The position numbers and the translations under genes are program-made. Shown piece by piece: positions 34,814-46,473 of a stretch of DNA of 64,000 bases (the stretch's first letter is position 1; the number at the start of each line of letters is the position of its first letter). Under the pieces are notes generated by a model. That model saw nothing but the letters and a program-made list of their open reading frames with translations. It did not search any database and was not told the DNA's origin. This stretch comes from Paraescarpia echinospica (Eukaryota > Annelida > Polychaeta > Sabellida > Siboglinidae), in NCBI GenBank assembly GCA_020002185.1, contig CM034533.1, forward strand, positions 40,776,021-40,840,020. Reading direction: 5' to 3'.

Positions 34814-35122
34814 GTGAGACGAATGTACACCTCGGAAACTAATATAAACGTATATAAACAAATTGCCAAACATCGTTGCTAATTTTGATTCTGCAGTTTG
34901 GACAAAAAACGGATTGTTCACATGCTTATCAAAAGTTTTTAAAATGCTACATAACCACATTTTTGATGCAAAAATTAAACACTAATGATGTTGCTTTGTA
35001 TTGTTTGAAATCTGAGAAAACCCGGATACTCTGAAATTGAAGTTAATGTACACCCTTTATATATCTATGTATATAATGTGAAATCGTTTCTGTGTGAAGT
35101 ATAAAGTGAACTGTGGTTTCAG
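34814..35122 (+). other. intron, no feature seen
   Basis: A 309-bp AT-rich intron between EGF exon 4 and the next exon. Confidence 0.6.
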
Positions 35123-35268
35123 CCATCTTGTATACCTACTACCAGTATGGCGGGAGTCAAGGAGATGTCAGCATGCCAAAATATTGTTACTGGAGTGGAA
35201 GTTGCTCCTCCGATTTCATTCGTGTTCCGAGAATCCAGATTTTCAATGGACAGTACAAACGTCTAAAG
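35123..35268 (+). CDS. probable NIDO-domain start exon of the mucin gene
   Basis: It follows acceptor GGTTTCAG and ends at donor GTGAGT, entering in phase 1 and leaving in phase 0. The 49 residues read AILYTYYQYGGSQGD, then VSMPKYCYWSGSC, SSDFIRVPRIQIFNGQYKRLK. The order 'L/F-Y-x-Y/F-G...GD...I.....F-x-G-x-Y..L' is the start of NIDO (nidogen-like) domains, where the next exon should begin with a V-N-x-N-G-type strand. NIDO commonly follows EGF or mucin tracts in MUC4-like and tectorin-like surface proteins. The match is by eye and short, so this is a moderate call. No continuing exon was found before or after the assembly gap. Confidence 0.55.
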
Positions 35269-35818
35269 GTGAGTAACCGGTTTCTCCTCTGTGTCGCAAC
35301 GCACTGTAATGACAGTTAACTACCACAATGACAACGAATAGTGTTTAATAGCTAAAATAGGTTAATAAGCGTACATTAATAATAATAATTATGATAAGAA
35401 TATGATGTTGATGATAAAGATGATGTCGACTACGAAGATGCTGAAGATGCTGATGATGAAGTAGAGATTTTAGGCCCAGTTGCATTGACTCTGACATAGG
35501 CACGCAGCCTCTTCTCTGTTTGTTGAATGAACCTGACTACTTCATATGTTGAGAATGGACAATCCACAATTTATTGACATTGTGCGCTCTGAGATGCATA
35601 TAGGCAAACTATTATAAAAACCGTGAAGGCAGTTACAGTTATTATAGGTAATGTTACAACAGATAATACATAGACAGAGGTATACAGAGGTAAACAGATG
35701 CCTGTCTACAAACTACATAAAATAATAATATTACAATATGTGTATTATTCTTCCAGAAATAATAATTGTTGCAGCTATTTCTAATACCGCCGCCTTTATG
35801 GTGATAGTATATAGGCGG
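35269..35818. other. intron or 3' region up to the gap
   Basis: Includes a GATGATG/GAAGATG-rich low-complexity stretch at about 35395-35465. An acceptor-like TTATTCTTCCAG at 35744-35755 is followed at once by an in-frame stop in phase 0, so no exon is called. Confidence 0.5.
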
Positions 35819-36818
35819 NNNNNNNNNNNNNNNNNNNNNNNNNNNNNNNNNNNNNNNNNNNNNNNNNNNNNNNNNNNNNNNNNNNNNNNNNNNNNNNNNN
35901 NNNNNNNNNNNNNNNNNNNNNNNNNNNNNNNNNNNNNNNNNNNNNNNNNNNNNNNNNNNNNNNNNNNNNNNNNNNNNNNNNNNNNNNNNNNNNNNNNNNN
36001 NNNNNNNNNNNNNNNNNNNNNNNNNNNNNNNNNNNNNNNNNNNNNNNNNNNNNNNNNNNNNNNNNNNNNNNNNNNNNNNNNNNNNNNNNNNNNNNNNNNN
36101 NNNNNNNNNNNNNNNNNNNNNNNNNNNNNNNNNNNNNNNNNNNNNNNNNNNNNNNNNNNNNNNNNNNNNNNNNNNNNNNNNNNNNNNNNNNNNNNNNNNN
36201 NNNNNNNNNNNNNNNNNNNNNNNNNNNNNNNNNNNNNNNNNNNNNNNNNNNNNNNNNNNNNNNNNNNNNNNNNNNNNNNNNNNNNNNNNNNNNNNNNNNN
36301 NNNNNNNNNNNNNNNNNNNNNNNNNNNNNNNNNNNNNNNNNNNNNNNNNNNNNNNNNNNNNNNNNNNNNNNNNNNNNNNNNNNNNNNNNNNNNNNNNNNN
36401 NNNNNNNNNNNNNNNNNNNNNNNNNNNNNNNNNNNNNNNNNNNNNNNNNNNNNNNNNNNNNNNNNNNNNNNNNNNNNNNNNNNNNNNNNNNNNNNNNNNN
36501 NNNNNNNNNNNNNNNNNNNNNNNNNNNNNNNNNNNNNNNNNNNNNNNNNNNNNNNNNNNNNNNNNNNNNNNNNNNNNNNNNNNNNNNNNNNNNNNNNNNN
36601 NNNNNNNNNNNNNNNNNNNNNNNNNNNNNNNNNNNNNNNNNNNNNNNNNNNNNNNNNNNNNNNNNNNNNNNNNNNNNNNNNNNNNNNNNNNNNNNNNNNN
36701 NNNNNNNNNNNNNNNNNNNNNNNNNNNNNNNNNNNNNNNNNNNNNNNNNNNNNNNNNNNNNNNNNNNNNNNNNNNNNNNNNNNNNNNNNNNNNNNNNNNN
36801 NNNNNNNNNNNNNNNNNN
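35819..36818. other. assembly gap (1,000 N)
   Basis: Exactly 1,000 N, the usual placeholder for a gap of unknown length. The right edge lies inside a LINE copy. Confidence 0.99.
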
Positions 36819-37558
36819 AAAATCCCCCATAATAATACAGTCCCGTTTGCTTACTTCCCTTATAGCGTTTTGTATTTTTTCATTCTCTTCTATGCTTATG
36901 TTTGGACTTCGATAAACTAATCCAACCGTTAACGTTGAGTTTCCTGTAACTATGTTACACCAAACAGCTTCTTCGCAATCTGCTTCTCTGTCTAATTTTA
37001 TTTCATAAGCCTGGATAGATTCTTTAATATATAAAATAACTCCACCTCCCCTTCTTCCTATTCTATCTTTCCTAAACATTACATATCCTGTCAGTCCCAA
37101 TTCGGCATCTGATATATCGGTGGTTGCCCATGATTCGGTTATACCTATTATGTGAGGGTCAATTGAGAGGAGATCAGATTGAGAGGAGATCAGATAGAAG
37201 TGTTTAAAATATTGAATGGTTATGAAAATATTGATAGAAATACGTTTTTTTTCAGTTAAGAAAGATAGAAAGACTAGAGGACACGAAGTTACATTAGTAA
37301 AGGAACAGTGTAGATTAGACGTAAGAAAGTTTTCATTTTCACAAAGGACTGTGAATGTATGGAACAGATTATCTGATGATTGTGTGGGTGCTAGTAGTGT
37401 GAATATGTTTAAAAATAAAATCGACACATACCTCAGAAGGGCTGGATATATGTAGATAAAAGGGTTGGACTCTCGATAAGCCAAAGGGTTTCCTTGTCCA
37501 CCTGCCATCTAGAGTTAATTCTCTGGATGGCAATCTTGTTAAATCTTGTTAAATCTTG
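36819..37558. mobile_element. second CR1/L2-like LINE copy with inverted 5' part
   Basis: From 36819 to about 37160 the LINE endonuclease is on the minus strand (HIIGITESW, GYVMFRKDRIGRRGGG, CEEAVWCNIV, CIIMGDF). From about 37184 to 37558 the 3' end of the same family is on the plus strand (QIEVFKILNGYENID, FSFSQRTVNVWNRLS, SSVNMFKNKIDTYL, stop at 37453), ending in three AATCTTGTTA units. Head-to-head halves with an 18-bp duplicated GAGAGGAGATCAGAT at the joint are typical of inversion by twin priming. Residues are better preserved than in the 12039-15988 copy. Confidence 0.8.
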
Positions 37559-38534
37559 TTAAATAAGTAGGTCGACCCAGGGGCGAGGTCATTATCCGGA
37601 AATGTTAGGCAAACAAAGGCCCGACGCGGTGCGTTCGTAATAGAGGCGGGTACATCTGCCAATGTGTGGCTGAAAAGTGGGTAAATAAACGAACGAACGA
37701 AACAATGCCGGAAATAATCAAAAGAGAAATGGAGGCCAAAATGGATACAGGAAAATGTATATGATATGGTCGTGCGTGGGAGGAGTGAGCGAAACAAAGA
37801 AAATACGTGCGTCAAGAAACCCTGCGCGTCCAGTTACATGCATGCCCTCGAGCACACACTCGCGCGACGATCTAGTGAAAGAAAATCGGACAGCCTACGC
37901 CTGTGTTATTAATATTACGTTATCGAAGATTCATAAAAAGTAATACAAACCAAACCGGACCCTGACAAGAAGTTCTTCAACCCAGGATGTCCTTATCGCA
38001 TGCAAATGAATGTTGCCTGTGATCTGATAAGCGTTGTTTCGTTTTTCCGGAAAGCAGACGTCCATCCCATTTTGAAACATCTACAGAGCCTATTTGTGAA
38101 ACCGTATGCGTCATGTAACCTCTTTACAAAAGGAACTATTGCATCCATAGAAAAGGGCGGGCGTAACTCTGTCTTAATGCTATAAATACACCCCATGCAT
38201 CCGTCACCAAAGAAGACAACCTGTTTTGTGCGAAAAATATTTCAATAAACTGAAAGATAGTACACGTAGATTAAATCATCTACTGCCAGTGAAAATACAT
38301 ACCAATTACTAAAAATTACAAAGTAATATGTATCCAATAACCTGAACGAACATATAATTACCGTAACACTTTAATTCAACGGGGATATTCAACTGGTAAT
38401 AAACTCTCAAGTATAAAATGAAGATGAATTCGATAAATTCGATAAATTCAATAAATTCGATGAATTTGCTATCTTGTTGTGTGTAGTTTGGCTAAATCAG
38501 TTAAAAAAAACTAGTAAATCATGTAACCTTGTTC
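37559..38534. other. intergenic, no gene seen
   Basis: No supported gene. A small AAATTCGAT-type repeat (4 units) lies at about 38428-38468. Confidence 0.5.
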
Positions 38535-40312
38535 CAGGGCGTTTTTTATTGAATTTTTCACTGGGGGGGCAATGTCTTAAAATGGCACTTCTAATGGCTG
38601 AAAGGGGCAGTTTACGCATACATTAATGTTTATGTTCATAATTTTAGGCATGTATGAAAGCTTAATGTCATGTGTTATTATCTTTGTATCCACCTAGTTG
38701 CGGGGCCTACAGTGACGAGTGACGACTGCATCTTGGTAAGAAAATAAATGTTACACATATATCCTAAAAACGTGTTTTATTACAACCAATACATGTCGCA
38801 GTCATAGACACATAAGACGTATCCTGCGTCATTACGTTTGACAGTTGTCTCAATTTGACTAGACGAGTCCCGTTTCGCGGTTGAATTTCCTAACGAATTC
38901 ACGCTGTCCGTGTATGTCCCAGTACGGAGCCCAGCATCTTCTTGTCTTCTCCAAGAATCTGACGACAGCGGGTCGAGAGTCATAGTAGGTGGTGCCCACA
39001 CTATTCAGTGCCACAACGAGTCGTGCGTTTCTCGTGTCCTCATGTCGTGTCACGAGATTGTGGTGGCTCACGATCGTTTCGGTCTGCGTAGAGTGTGGAT
39101 TCATTCAAGCCAGATATGTCTACACCTTCTGAACTGAACCTGTTGTGACTGGCAGAAGTTGGCGCAGTCTGACATTCAAGGAGACGCCATAATCCACCAC
39201 CGAGATCACAGCCATCAGGCAGAAATTACACATTCAGCATGTTTTCCCACTGCTCGGCTGCCCTGTCCGCAAAGTCAGATACGTCTTCCTGCTGCGGGTG
39301 CATGCGTTCAGACAGGCATTCGTGCGATGCTTTTGCACGACCTCCAATCTGATTGTTCGTCTGTCGCGGCGGTTTGTACAAACGAACTGGTGATTACACT
39401 TTCGTTGTGTTAGGTCCTCTTTTGTGTTATCTGTTGGACAACTCACTTTCTCCTCCCTTCTTCCCGGGAATGGTCCATCCCTCATCAGGTACATCTTCTT
39501 GATTGCCGCATCAGTAACGGTGAGAAGACGCTGATGAACAAATAATTCCTTTGCAACTTCTTCTCGAGTGTTTCAAATATCTCCAGGATGTCGCCCATCA
39601 GCGCGGTGATCAACGTTTGTTGGTGGTTCCAGATTCTCAGGAACCCTGTAGCTTCAGCCTTCTCCTTTCTGTCGCTTTCTGGTGCCTGTATCGGCATTCC
39701 CATACCACAATGCAGGCTGGTAGGTTGTTCAGCACAGCACCCACCAGCTGCAGCTCGTGCTGGGCAAACCTGACATCGTGGTGCCGGAGGAACTGTTTCA
39801 CATTCCCGGCCTGCGTTGACAACATCTTCAAACGTCTCGGCATCCGGTAGAGTCCCTGTAGATTGGACTTCCAGTTTTCCAACTCAGGTACTGTGCTGAT
39901 GACCGACTCAATGGCTAAGTCAGATCGGTGTGCAGCACACCAGAATGTTGCCAAACCTCTCTGCATTTGGTCAGCAAGCAGACGCCATAATCCACCTTCT
40001 CTGCCGGTGTTTGCCGCCTCGCCGTCAACCAGCTTCGTGTCTTTACCTCCTGTCAGATCCAGAGCTTTGTTTACTGCTTCAAGTAGTCCAGGGGCACCGT
40101 TCTTCTCTAGCGAATGCATGACAACTGCAACTTAGAGTTGTTTTTATTATACCCCAGTGCAAATTAAATAAAACATACTAAGACGAATAAAAAGTAAGCA
40201 CTACAAGGGGTTGGTAGGTTTGGGAGAATGGGGGTACACTGGAGGGGAAAGTTGGTCTGACTGAGGGGAGGCAAACGAAAGTGCCCCCACTTTGTACATT
40301 AAAAACGCCCTG
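38535..40312 (-). mobile_element. decayed hAT DNA transposon, both ends present
   Basis: The left end CAGGGCGTTTTTTATTGAAT and the reverse complement of the right end CAGGGCGTTTTTAATGTACA form terminal inverted repeats that begin CAGGG, typical of hAT. Flanking octamers CCTTGTTC (38527-38534) and CGTTGTGC (40313-40320) agree at 6 of 8 positions, consistent with an aged 8-bp target duplication. The interior carries a broken minus-strand transposase. Confidence 0.85.
38860..40119 (-). pseudogene. hAT transposase remnant
   Basis: Read from 40119 downwards: MHSLEKNGAPGLLEAVN, KLVDGEAANTGREGGLW, FWCAAHRSDLAIES, FLRHHDVRFAQHELQLV, then after a shift near 39690 GFLRIWNHQQTLITALMGDI and FETLEKKLQRNYLF, then after another shift near 39494 YLMRDGPFPGRREEK. 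The 'DGEAANTG..GGLW...CAAHRSDLA' core is the RNase-H-like part of hAT proteins, of the kind also found in the KIAA1586 family. At least three frameshifts are seen, and the N-terminal zinc finger is absent. Not functional. Confidence 0.75.
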
Positions 40313-40494
40313 CGTTGTGCCCAATATTAATTAAGGTGATTCTCAACACTGGAATCTGCTCACTACGGTTATGCACATGTTTCTATGTTGACGCTGACTT
40401 TTATTGCCCCCCTACAAAAAACCTGACCGACACATGCAGTTGGTTGAAGGCTAAATGCCGGCTTCGGCAAGTTGCAACATGACTTCCTTGACAT

Positions 40495-40855
40495 GACTTA
40501 AATGTCAAGGCCAATTTTACCCATCGCTCTCCTGGATGTAACACCCTTCCATCTAGTACTGTCTAGAGCACACCGCTCTGCTGTTAAAAGCGGGAGTTCA
40601 GTGTCCTGTCTAACTTGGTCACTCCACCTCTTCAGTGGCTTTCCTCTCTTTTGTGTTCTTTAAAGTCTTCCTTCAAAGCTATTTTTATGAAGTTTTCTTT
40701 TGGCCAACGGCAGACATGTCTAAACCACCGGAGTTGTCTATGTCCTATGTCTGATGACATCTGAAATGGATTCAGGCGTGAATGTCTCCTCTCTGATCTG
40801 GCTATTTCCTAGTCTGTCAGCCTTAGTAACACCTCTGATATCAACATATTGCGAT
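40495..40855 (-). mobile_element. LINE ORF2 C-terminal relic
   Basis: On the minus strand from about 40850: IRGVTKADRLGNSQIREET, RHRT, a shifted frame with LRWFRHVCRWPKEN, then HKRRGKPLKRWSDQV and TAERCALDSTRWKGV. This follows the end of many LINE ORF2 proteins ('D...N..IR......LRW.GHV.R.......RG.P..RW.D......A.DR..W'). At least two frame breaks. Confidence 0.6.
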
Positions 40856-41496
40856 TAAAATAATACTCTTCAACCATTTAAATAAAGGTTAATCGGTTTC
40901 TGTTTTATTAAAAGCGGCTGCGGATACCATTTAAACTATTCATTCAGACATCGATTGGAATATCAAAGCACCAGACTCGCGATGGCTTTTACAATCCTTT
41001 TGTTGAAGCCACTTTAACCAAACATGGTTGTAATAGTAAAACCGATCTTCATCGCCATCTCGCATGAATCGTGTCAGAACCGGCAGCGAGTAATGCGTGA
41101 GAACGTCCGCTACAGTTAGTAGGAGGTACGCAGTGTTTGCTGACTAACGTGTTGACACACAGCATTTGAGCGTTGTGTATAGATACTTTCAATCATCATT
41201 CATTAGGGATTATAAATGGCATTGGACGTGTTGATTGAGAACGTCCGCAGAGTGTGACCAGTAGTATTAATGCACATCAGAGGTCCAGTCACATTAGTAG
41301 TTAGTTGTAGGCATTCCATGCACCAGTTGTAAGATGTGACTTATTAACCCAAGAATCAACGTCTGCCGGTAACCACGTGATTATTATACGTCATAATCAG
41401 TCACGATTGTTTTTCATCAGAGATTTTAGTAACGTAAGAGTGCTAATTGATGACTGTAACTTAACATCGATAAAGTTTATTGTAAGCAGGAGTTTA
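40856..41496. other. intergenic, no feature seen
   Basis: No gene, RNA or repeat was recognised. Confidence 0.5.
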
Positions 41497-41820
41497 TGAG
41501 GCGTAGTGGCGCAGCGACTAGAGCATCGGACTCTCAAACGAGATAATCCGGGTTCGAATTCTATGCTCGAACTTTGGGCAAGTTCGCACACACTACATTG
41601 TCCCAATTCACTCAGCTGTATGGATGAGTGCGTAGCTATAGACAGTAGTGGATATTTGTTTACGAACAGTCTTCGCGCATTAATTGCAGCTTGGCTGAAT
41701 GCTTCCCAGATACGTCGAGATGTTCGATTGAGCAGGTCTGCTAGGGAGTAAAGTATAAAGCGCTTTGAGCAGCCCTGACGACTGGATACTGCGCTATATA
41801 AGAATTTACCTTTACTGTTA
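41497..41820 (+). mobile_element. tRNA-derived SINE, copy 1 (near complete)
   Basis: The head is tRNA-like: an A-box-like TGGCGCAGCGACTAGAG and B box GGTTCGAATTC at 41551-41561. A roughly 200-bp body follows (CATTGTCCCAATTCACTCAG, TGAATGCTTCCCAGATACG). The tail AAAGCGCTTTGAGCAG...GGATACTGCGCTATATAA resembles the 3' ends of L2-clade LINEs, which would explain mobilisation. Transcription would be by RNA polymerase III. Confidence 0.85.
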
Positions 41821-42549
41821 TTTTTTATACACACGAAGTCTGCTGGGAATCTATTCGTATAATACCAACAACGTGTTTCAAGACCGTGATTTCTGTTGTG
41901 ATCCACGGGGACAGGAAAGAGGAAGCACCGTTCTTTATCTCATCCATCACTTTATCACTGTAGCAGTACTCTTTAAAACAGACTAGTGGCAGACAGACTG
42001 TCAAGCCCGTGTTACAAGATTCGTCGTCCAACAATGAATGTCATTTAGCGTCGACAAACAGCACGACCTCTTATAAAATGTATTGCACTTTTATACCACT
42101 TCCGTATGTAGGCGAAGTGGACTACATTGGTGGCATTGGCCATTCCCCTACACTATCTCCGTTAGACACAATCCATCAATATTTCAAAGGTAGTCATCGC
42201 CTAAGTTTTCTTCACGTAGCTTTTTTTTATCATATTTCGAAATTGTTTTGCTTACAAAACATGCATGTAATTCTGAAAAACAGCTTCTGCATGCGCGCGA
42301 GCGTGCGTGCACGCGTGGATCTGTAGCTCCATCGAGAGGATAGACATTTTTGTTAGTGATAGTGTGTTAGTGATACTATGGCATATCTCGGCGTCCCGTC
42401 CGTGTCCCGGCGAAATTATGTACAACGTCAGATTGTTTTTTCGTAACATCACGACTATTATATATAAACTACACGTATTCTAAAATATTGTCCACCAAAA
42501 TATATGTTAAAACTGCTACCTCAACTGGTTTAAACCATCGCGAATTTGG
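41821..42549. other. intergenic, no feature seen
   Basis: No supported gene. Short frames only. Confidence 0.5.
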
Positions 42550-43466
42550 TAGGCGAGTGGCAAATCCCCAAAAGTGCTTTATTTTAGGAGTTTAAATGCC
42601 CCCCCCTACACACACCCAAATTTTATATCGTTGGAAAGCCCTATATCTCCCCGTCACGATTAGGCCTGTCGTAGAGTTGCCAAATGGTGCCGTAAGCGTG
42701 AATCCAATGTCAAACAAGGTCACCATCAAACGATCAATTTTAGAAATTGGGCACTTCCGAAAACGTCTTAATATTACAATGGCTATCTAGCTACTTTATT
42801 TAACTAGCAAATAGCCAAGTCATATATTATTTGAAAGCACGTATTGTTTCACCTTCAAGATAGTGTACGATATGATGCTATATCCAGTAATGATAAGAGT
42901 GACGACAAGGTCAAACAAGGTTACCCATCAAATGACGAATATTCGAAAGTTTACAATGCCGCGAACATCATAAAGTTACACTGACTGGGTTTTTACCTCA
43001 CGACTACGGACTAATCATACACTCTATGAAAGCACAATTTCTTCCCGTCAAAATGCGGTATGACATGGCACTGTGAGGTGAAGAAGTTTGTGTGGAGCGG
43101 CGTTCAAAAACAGGGTCACCGTCAATTGATGAATGTTAGAAATTGCGCTATTCCGCAAACGTTACGCAATTTCATTGGTTGCGTACCTATAAATCTACGT
43201 CACCTACATACTAATGGCCATGCCATATACCATTGGAAACATAAATTCTCCCCGTGAAAAGGAGGTCTAAAGTCGAACAATCAAATGATGCAGTACGCAT
43301 GTAGTGAAGGTCAAACAAGGTCACCATCAACTTATTAATATTCAAAATTGCTCCATTCCTTAAACATTACACACTTACAATGTTTGCCTATCTATTTGCC
43401 AATGTACACAAGGCAACATCATATACCATTGGAAAACTGATTGTACCCCGTCAAAATGAGGTATTA
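42550..43466 (+). repeat. left long terminal inverted repeat
   Basis: Pairs with 46474-47386. Internal sub-repeats centre near 42715, 42910, 43115 and 43315, each with a CAAGGTCACCATCAA-like core, followed by a roughly 60-bp spacer and CATATACCATTGGAAA. Confidence 0.8.
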
Positions 43467-43679
43467 CATGGGACTGTTTAATCGAGCTACAATTATGTGA
43501 AGCGGACGTTGAACGGTCAACATCGATGTAGTCACCATTTATGTTTTATAACACCTTAAAAATCGAGCAATTTTCTTTTCTTTTTGTATCTGCAAAATAT
43601 TCAATCATCACAAAGGATTGCAAAGAATTGGTGAGTCAATTTGCTGAGACTACTAGAAACATTCTACCCACCTTTACTT

Positions 43680-46177
43680 TCTATTCATTGTCATCGTCGT
43701 CATCGTCACGTAGGACGTCTTGGTCGCCAGTCGAACGTGGGTTTCCACAGTTTTCATTCCCATGACATGTGCACAGCTCTGTGCAACACAAACTGTTCTG
43801 ACTGCATGAACAATTGATTGTGCAGCGACTTCTACTTGCGCAGGAACAGATGAGTCCTTCCAGGAGCTCTGACGCCATTGGACCTTTGAAGAAGACGGGT
43901 GCAAGTTTGCCATTCTTTCTCTCCTATCCATGCCGCAGTGGGGACACAATATCTGGCTTGGCCACATGTGAAGACATCCAAATCTTCGTTTGCTACTAAG
44001 CCCGCCTTGCATGTTCCTCGAAACTTGTTTTACTTGGGGGAAGTTTCGCCAACGACCTGTCATTCTTGTTGATCAGCCTTAGCCGCAAACGGTTGAGGTT
44101 GATGTGTGCACTCTTCTCTGTGTCCCTTGGGACGTACAACGCTGCAGTGAATGCCCGCGCCGCTCTTTATTGTTGTTTCCTACGTCGGCAAGATTCATGA
44201 AGTGGCCTGCCCCCTTCTGCATAACAACGTTGAAAAAAGTTTTCCCCCCAATTCCAAACAAGGAGGAAACTGAGTCACACCCTGTTAGTGAATGCATGAC
44301 AGGAAATATGTTGCAGAAATGCGGACCAATTCCAGCACAAATCGAATGCACAGGTACAAATCGGCGCTTGTCTGTTTTGCTGGTGATGGTGCCAGTTTCA
44401 ATCCACATGTTGACTGTATTCGCCATTTTGGGAAAGTGGTATGCAGCAAGCACTAAGACATCTGTGTCTGGTGACTTCATTATTATGGTTCCTAGAACAC
44501 CACATGCTCCGAAGTCTGCATCAGCAAAACCAGCATGCGGAAGCATCCTGGTGTCAGCTTCTTCTTGTGTACTGGCAAAGTGTCTGTCTTCTTCTACACC
44601 TCGACTACTGATGGATTTCACTACCTCACCATTGGCGAAGCATCCAACAACCAGGAGTGTACACGTTGTGTGTGCTTCCAGCCACTGGGATGCATGACTG
44701 ACTACATATTCACAAAGAACGGTCACTAGTGATTGCTTGTTGAATGGAAAATTGAGGAACCTTTTCCATGAAGGTACTGGGCGCCCACCAATCACCTTGT
44801 TCTGCTTACAAGCAGATGTTGATCCTGTGCGGCGGTCCCGTTCAGCAGTTTGCACAAAGTTATCATCATCATATCTATCAAACACTTCCACAACTGTGTC
44901 AGCTCTCTGTTGCCTGAATTATGTTACCGCTAATGGATCAAATGAATTGGTCCCCCGCCATCATTTGAATGACAGCCATGGCATCCCTAATATACATTGT
45001 GGTTGCAGTGGTGCTTCTTGGTAGTTCATAATTTTTACTCTCTCGCCTTGAGCTTCTAGTTGATGGCCCAGTCCCGCTTTGTTAGTTTTCCGCATTGCAC
45101 CATCAGCATGAAAAATGGCCATCATTACCGGCCCTATCGGGTGGCCGAGAACGGTGGCCATAGAAACACAATCTCTGCACTTCGCCAACGACAGGGCTCT
45201 GCGGAAAACAATCTCTGGACTAATAGCTGATGTTACAAAATCTCCCTTGCCACATTTGAACTTGGTTTTTTGCCATGTCAGCAAATGTTTTCAGGTCTGG
45301 CTTGCTGATGGGGCTGTAGAAGCTGTATGTTTCACCTGATTCAAGTGCGCCATGCACAAATCTTTCCAGCTTTTACTCCCCGGCACCTACGATGTTGAGG
45401 GACGAATTTTGCACGTCCAGTGTTGCATGCAGCCCCGTAAGTAAGTTGATGAGTACATCTGGGTGAGATTCAGGCTCGAACGGATTGGTCATGTTGTTAA
45501 CAGCATGCTTGGTCAGAGTCCTCATATGCTCTTCATCCCTCTTCAGTGTGGATGTCAGTACTTCCTTGTCTTCAGTACTTGTGTACAAACCACTCCTTTC
45601 TCGCATTGCTTTAGCATATTCACCCATGATGTGCCTCGTCAATGACCACCTGACGAGTGGTGGCTTCTTTCTAGTCAGTCCGAATATATCACTGCTTCCC
45701 TTTGCATATCTGATGATTGTTTTCTCCGTGCATGTCGCTCCAGAACCCATTGAGACTATGTTGTAACAGATGACGACGGTGCCTTTGCTTGAAGATTTGT
45801 TTTACTCAGGTAGGATGAAAGACATGTTGAGTGGTACACGGCATCCTTAGCTATCAAACCCTCCTCCGGTAGTGTGCGTATCACACCCTCGTCTCCTCTT
45901 TGATATGCAACCTTCTTCAGGTTGGTTACCCGTTCAAATGTTTCAATTTTATGCAACTTTTTGTCTTTCCTGTGTGATTTCTTAGAACACACAATACAGA
46001 CAGACCATCTGTCGAACCAGTGCTCTTTCTCGTTGCCACACTAGGTATGCGCGATACTGAGTGTTGAGAATCAGTGTCATTTGGTGTTTCTTGTTTGGAC
46101 AATAGCCTAGTGTGATCTAAATTTGACTTGCTCGTGTACGTTTTGAAGCAACTTCTGTGGTATAGTATCTGTGGCAT
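43680..46177 (-). pseudogene. Academ-like transposase gene, internally deleted and frameshifted
   Basis: Read from 46177 down. First comes a Cys/His region with YHRSCFKTYTSK, LCVLRNHTGK and YHSTCLSSYLSK (a CYS8-like finger). At 45750-45373 follow YAKGSSDIFGLTRKKPPLVRW and NPFEPESHPDVLINLLTGLHA; at 45284-44961 KTNKAGLGHQL. At 44891-44079 lie KVIGGRPVPSWKRFL, STQEEADTRMLPHAGFAD, MKSPDTDVLVLAAYHF, RFVPVHSICAG and SLTGCDSVSSLFGIGGKTF, where the acidic EADTR and SPDTD motifs look like a FEN/PIN-type nuclease core. The C-terminus (about 43880-43690) is Cys-rich: CSCASRSRCTINCSCSQN, CCTELCTCHGNENC. At least four frame breaks. The GGLH block normally lying between the finger and KGS..GLT is missing. 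Confidence 0.65.
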
Positions 46178-46473
46178 ATATTCAAGGCTAGGGAATGCAT
46201 CTATTAGACGGTGATATCTCTCCTTGTTTCCGCTGCACCCAACAATGAGTTCTGTCTAGTATTCGTTGTTTTTGACAGTTTTACATTGTTCAAAAATTCC
46301 TGACAAATGACGCTTTTTGAGAAGTTAATTGACAGACGTCTTCTCTTTCTCGTTAGCTTTATGGGGCTTGATCCCATTGCAAATGTTCAGCCCTGTTGAA
46401 GTAAAACTGGTAGTGTCAGGCACTCTGCCTCCTTTTATTGAATGAAGACGAACTTACAGCACCAGTTGGTAGC

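Noticed and set aside
35744..35818. Further mucin exon after TTATTCTTCCAG
   Set aside because: In the phase 0 required by the previous donor it reads one Lys and then a stop, and no domain continues.
35738..37508. Very long frames of 364 and 570 codons across the gap
   Set aside because: Mostly N. The only real part is the LINE endonuclease on the right edge.
41535..41565. Possible tRNA gene (A and B box)
   Set aside because: No cloverleaf with a closed acceptor stem. The head belongs to a repeated SINE with LINE-like tail.
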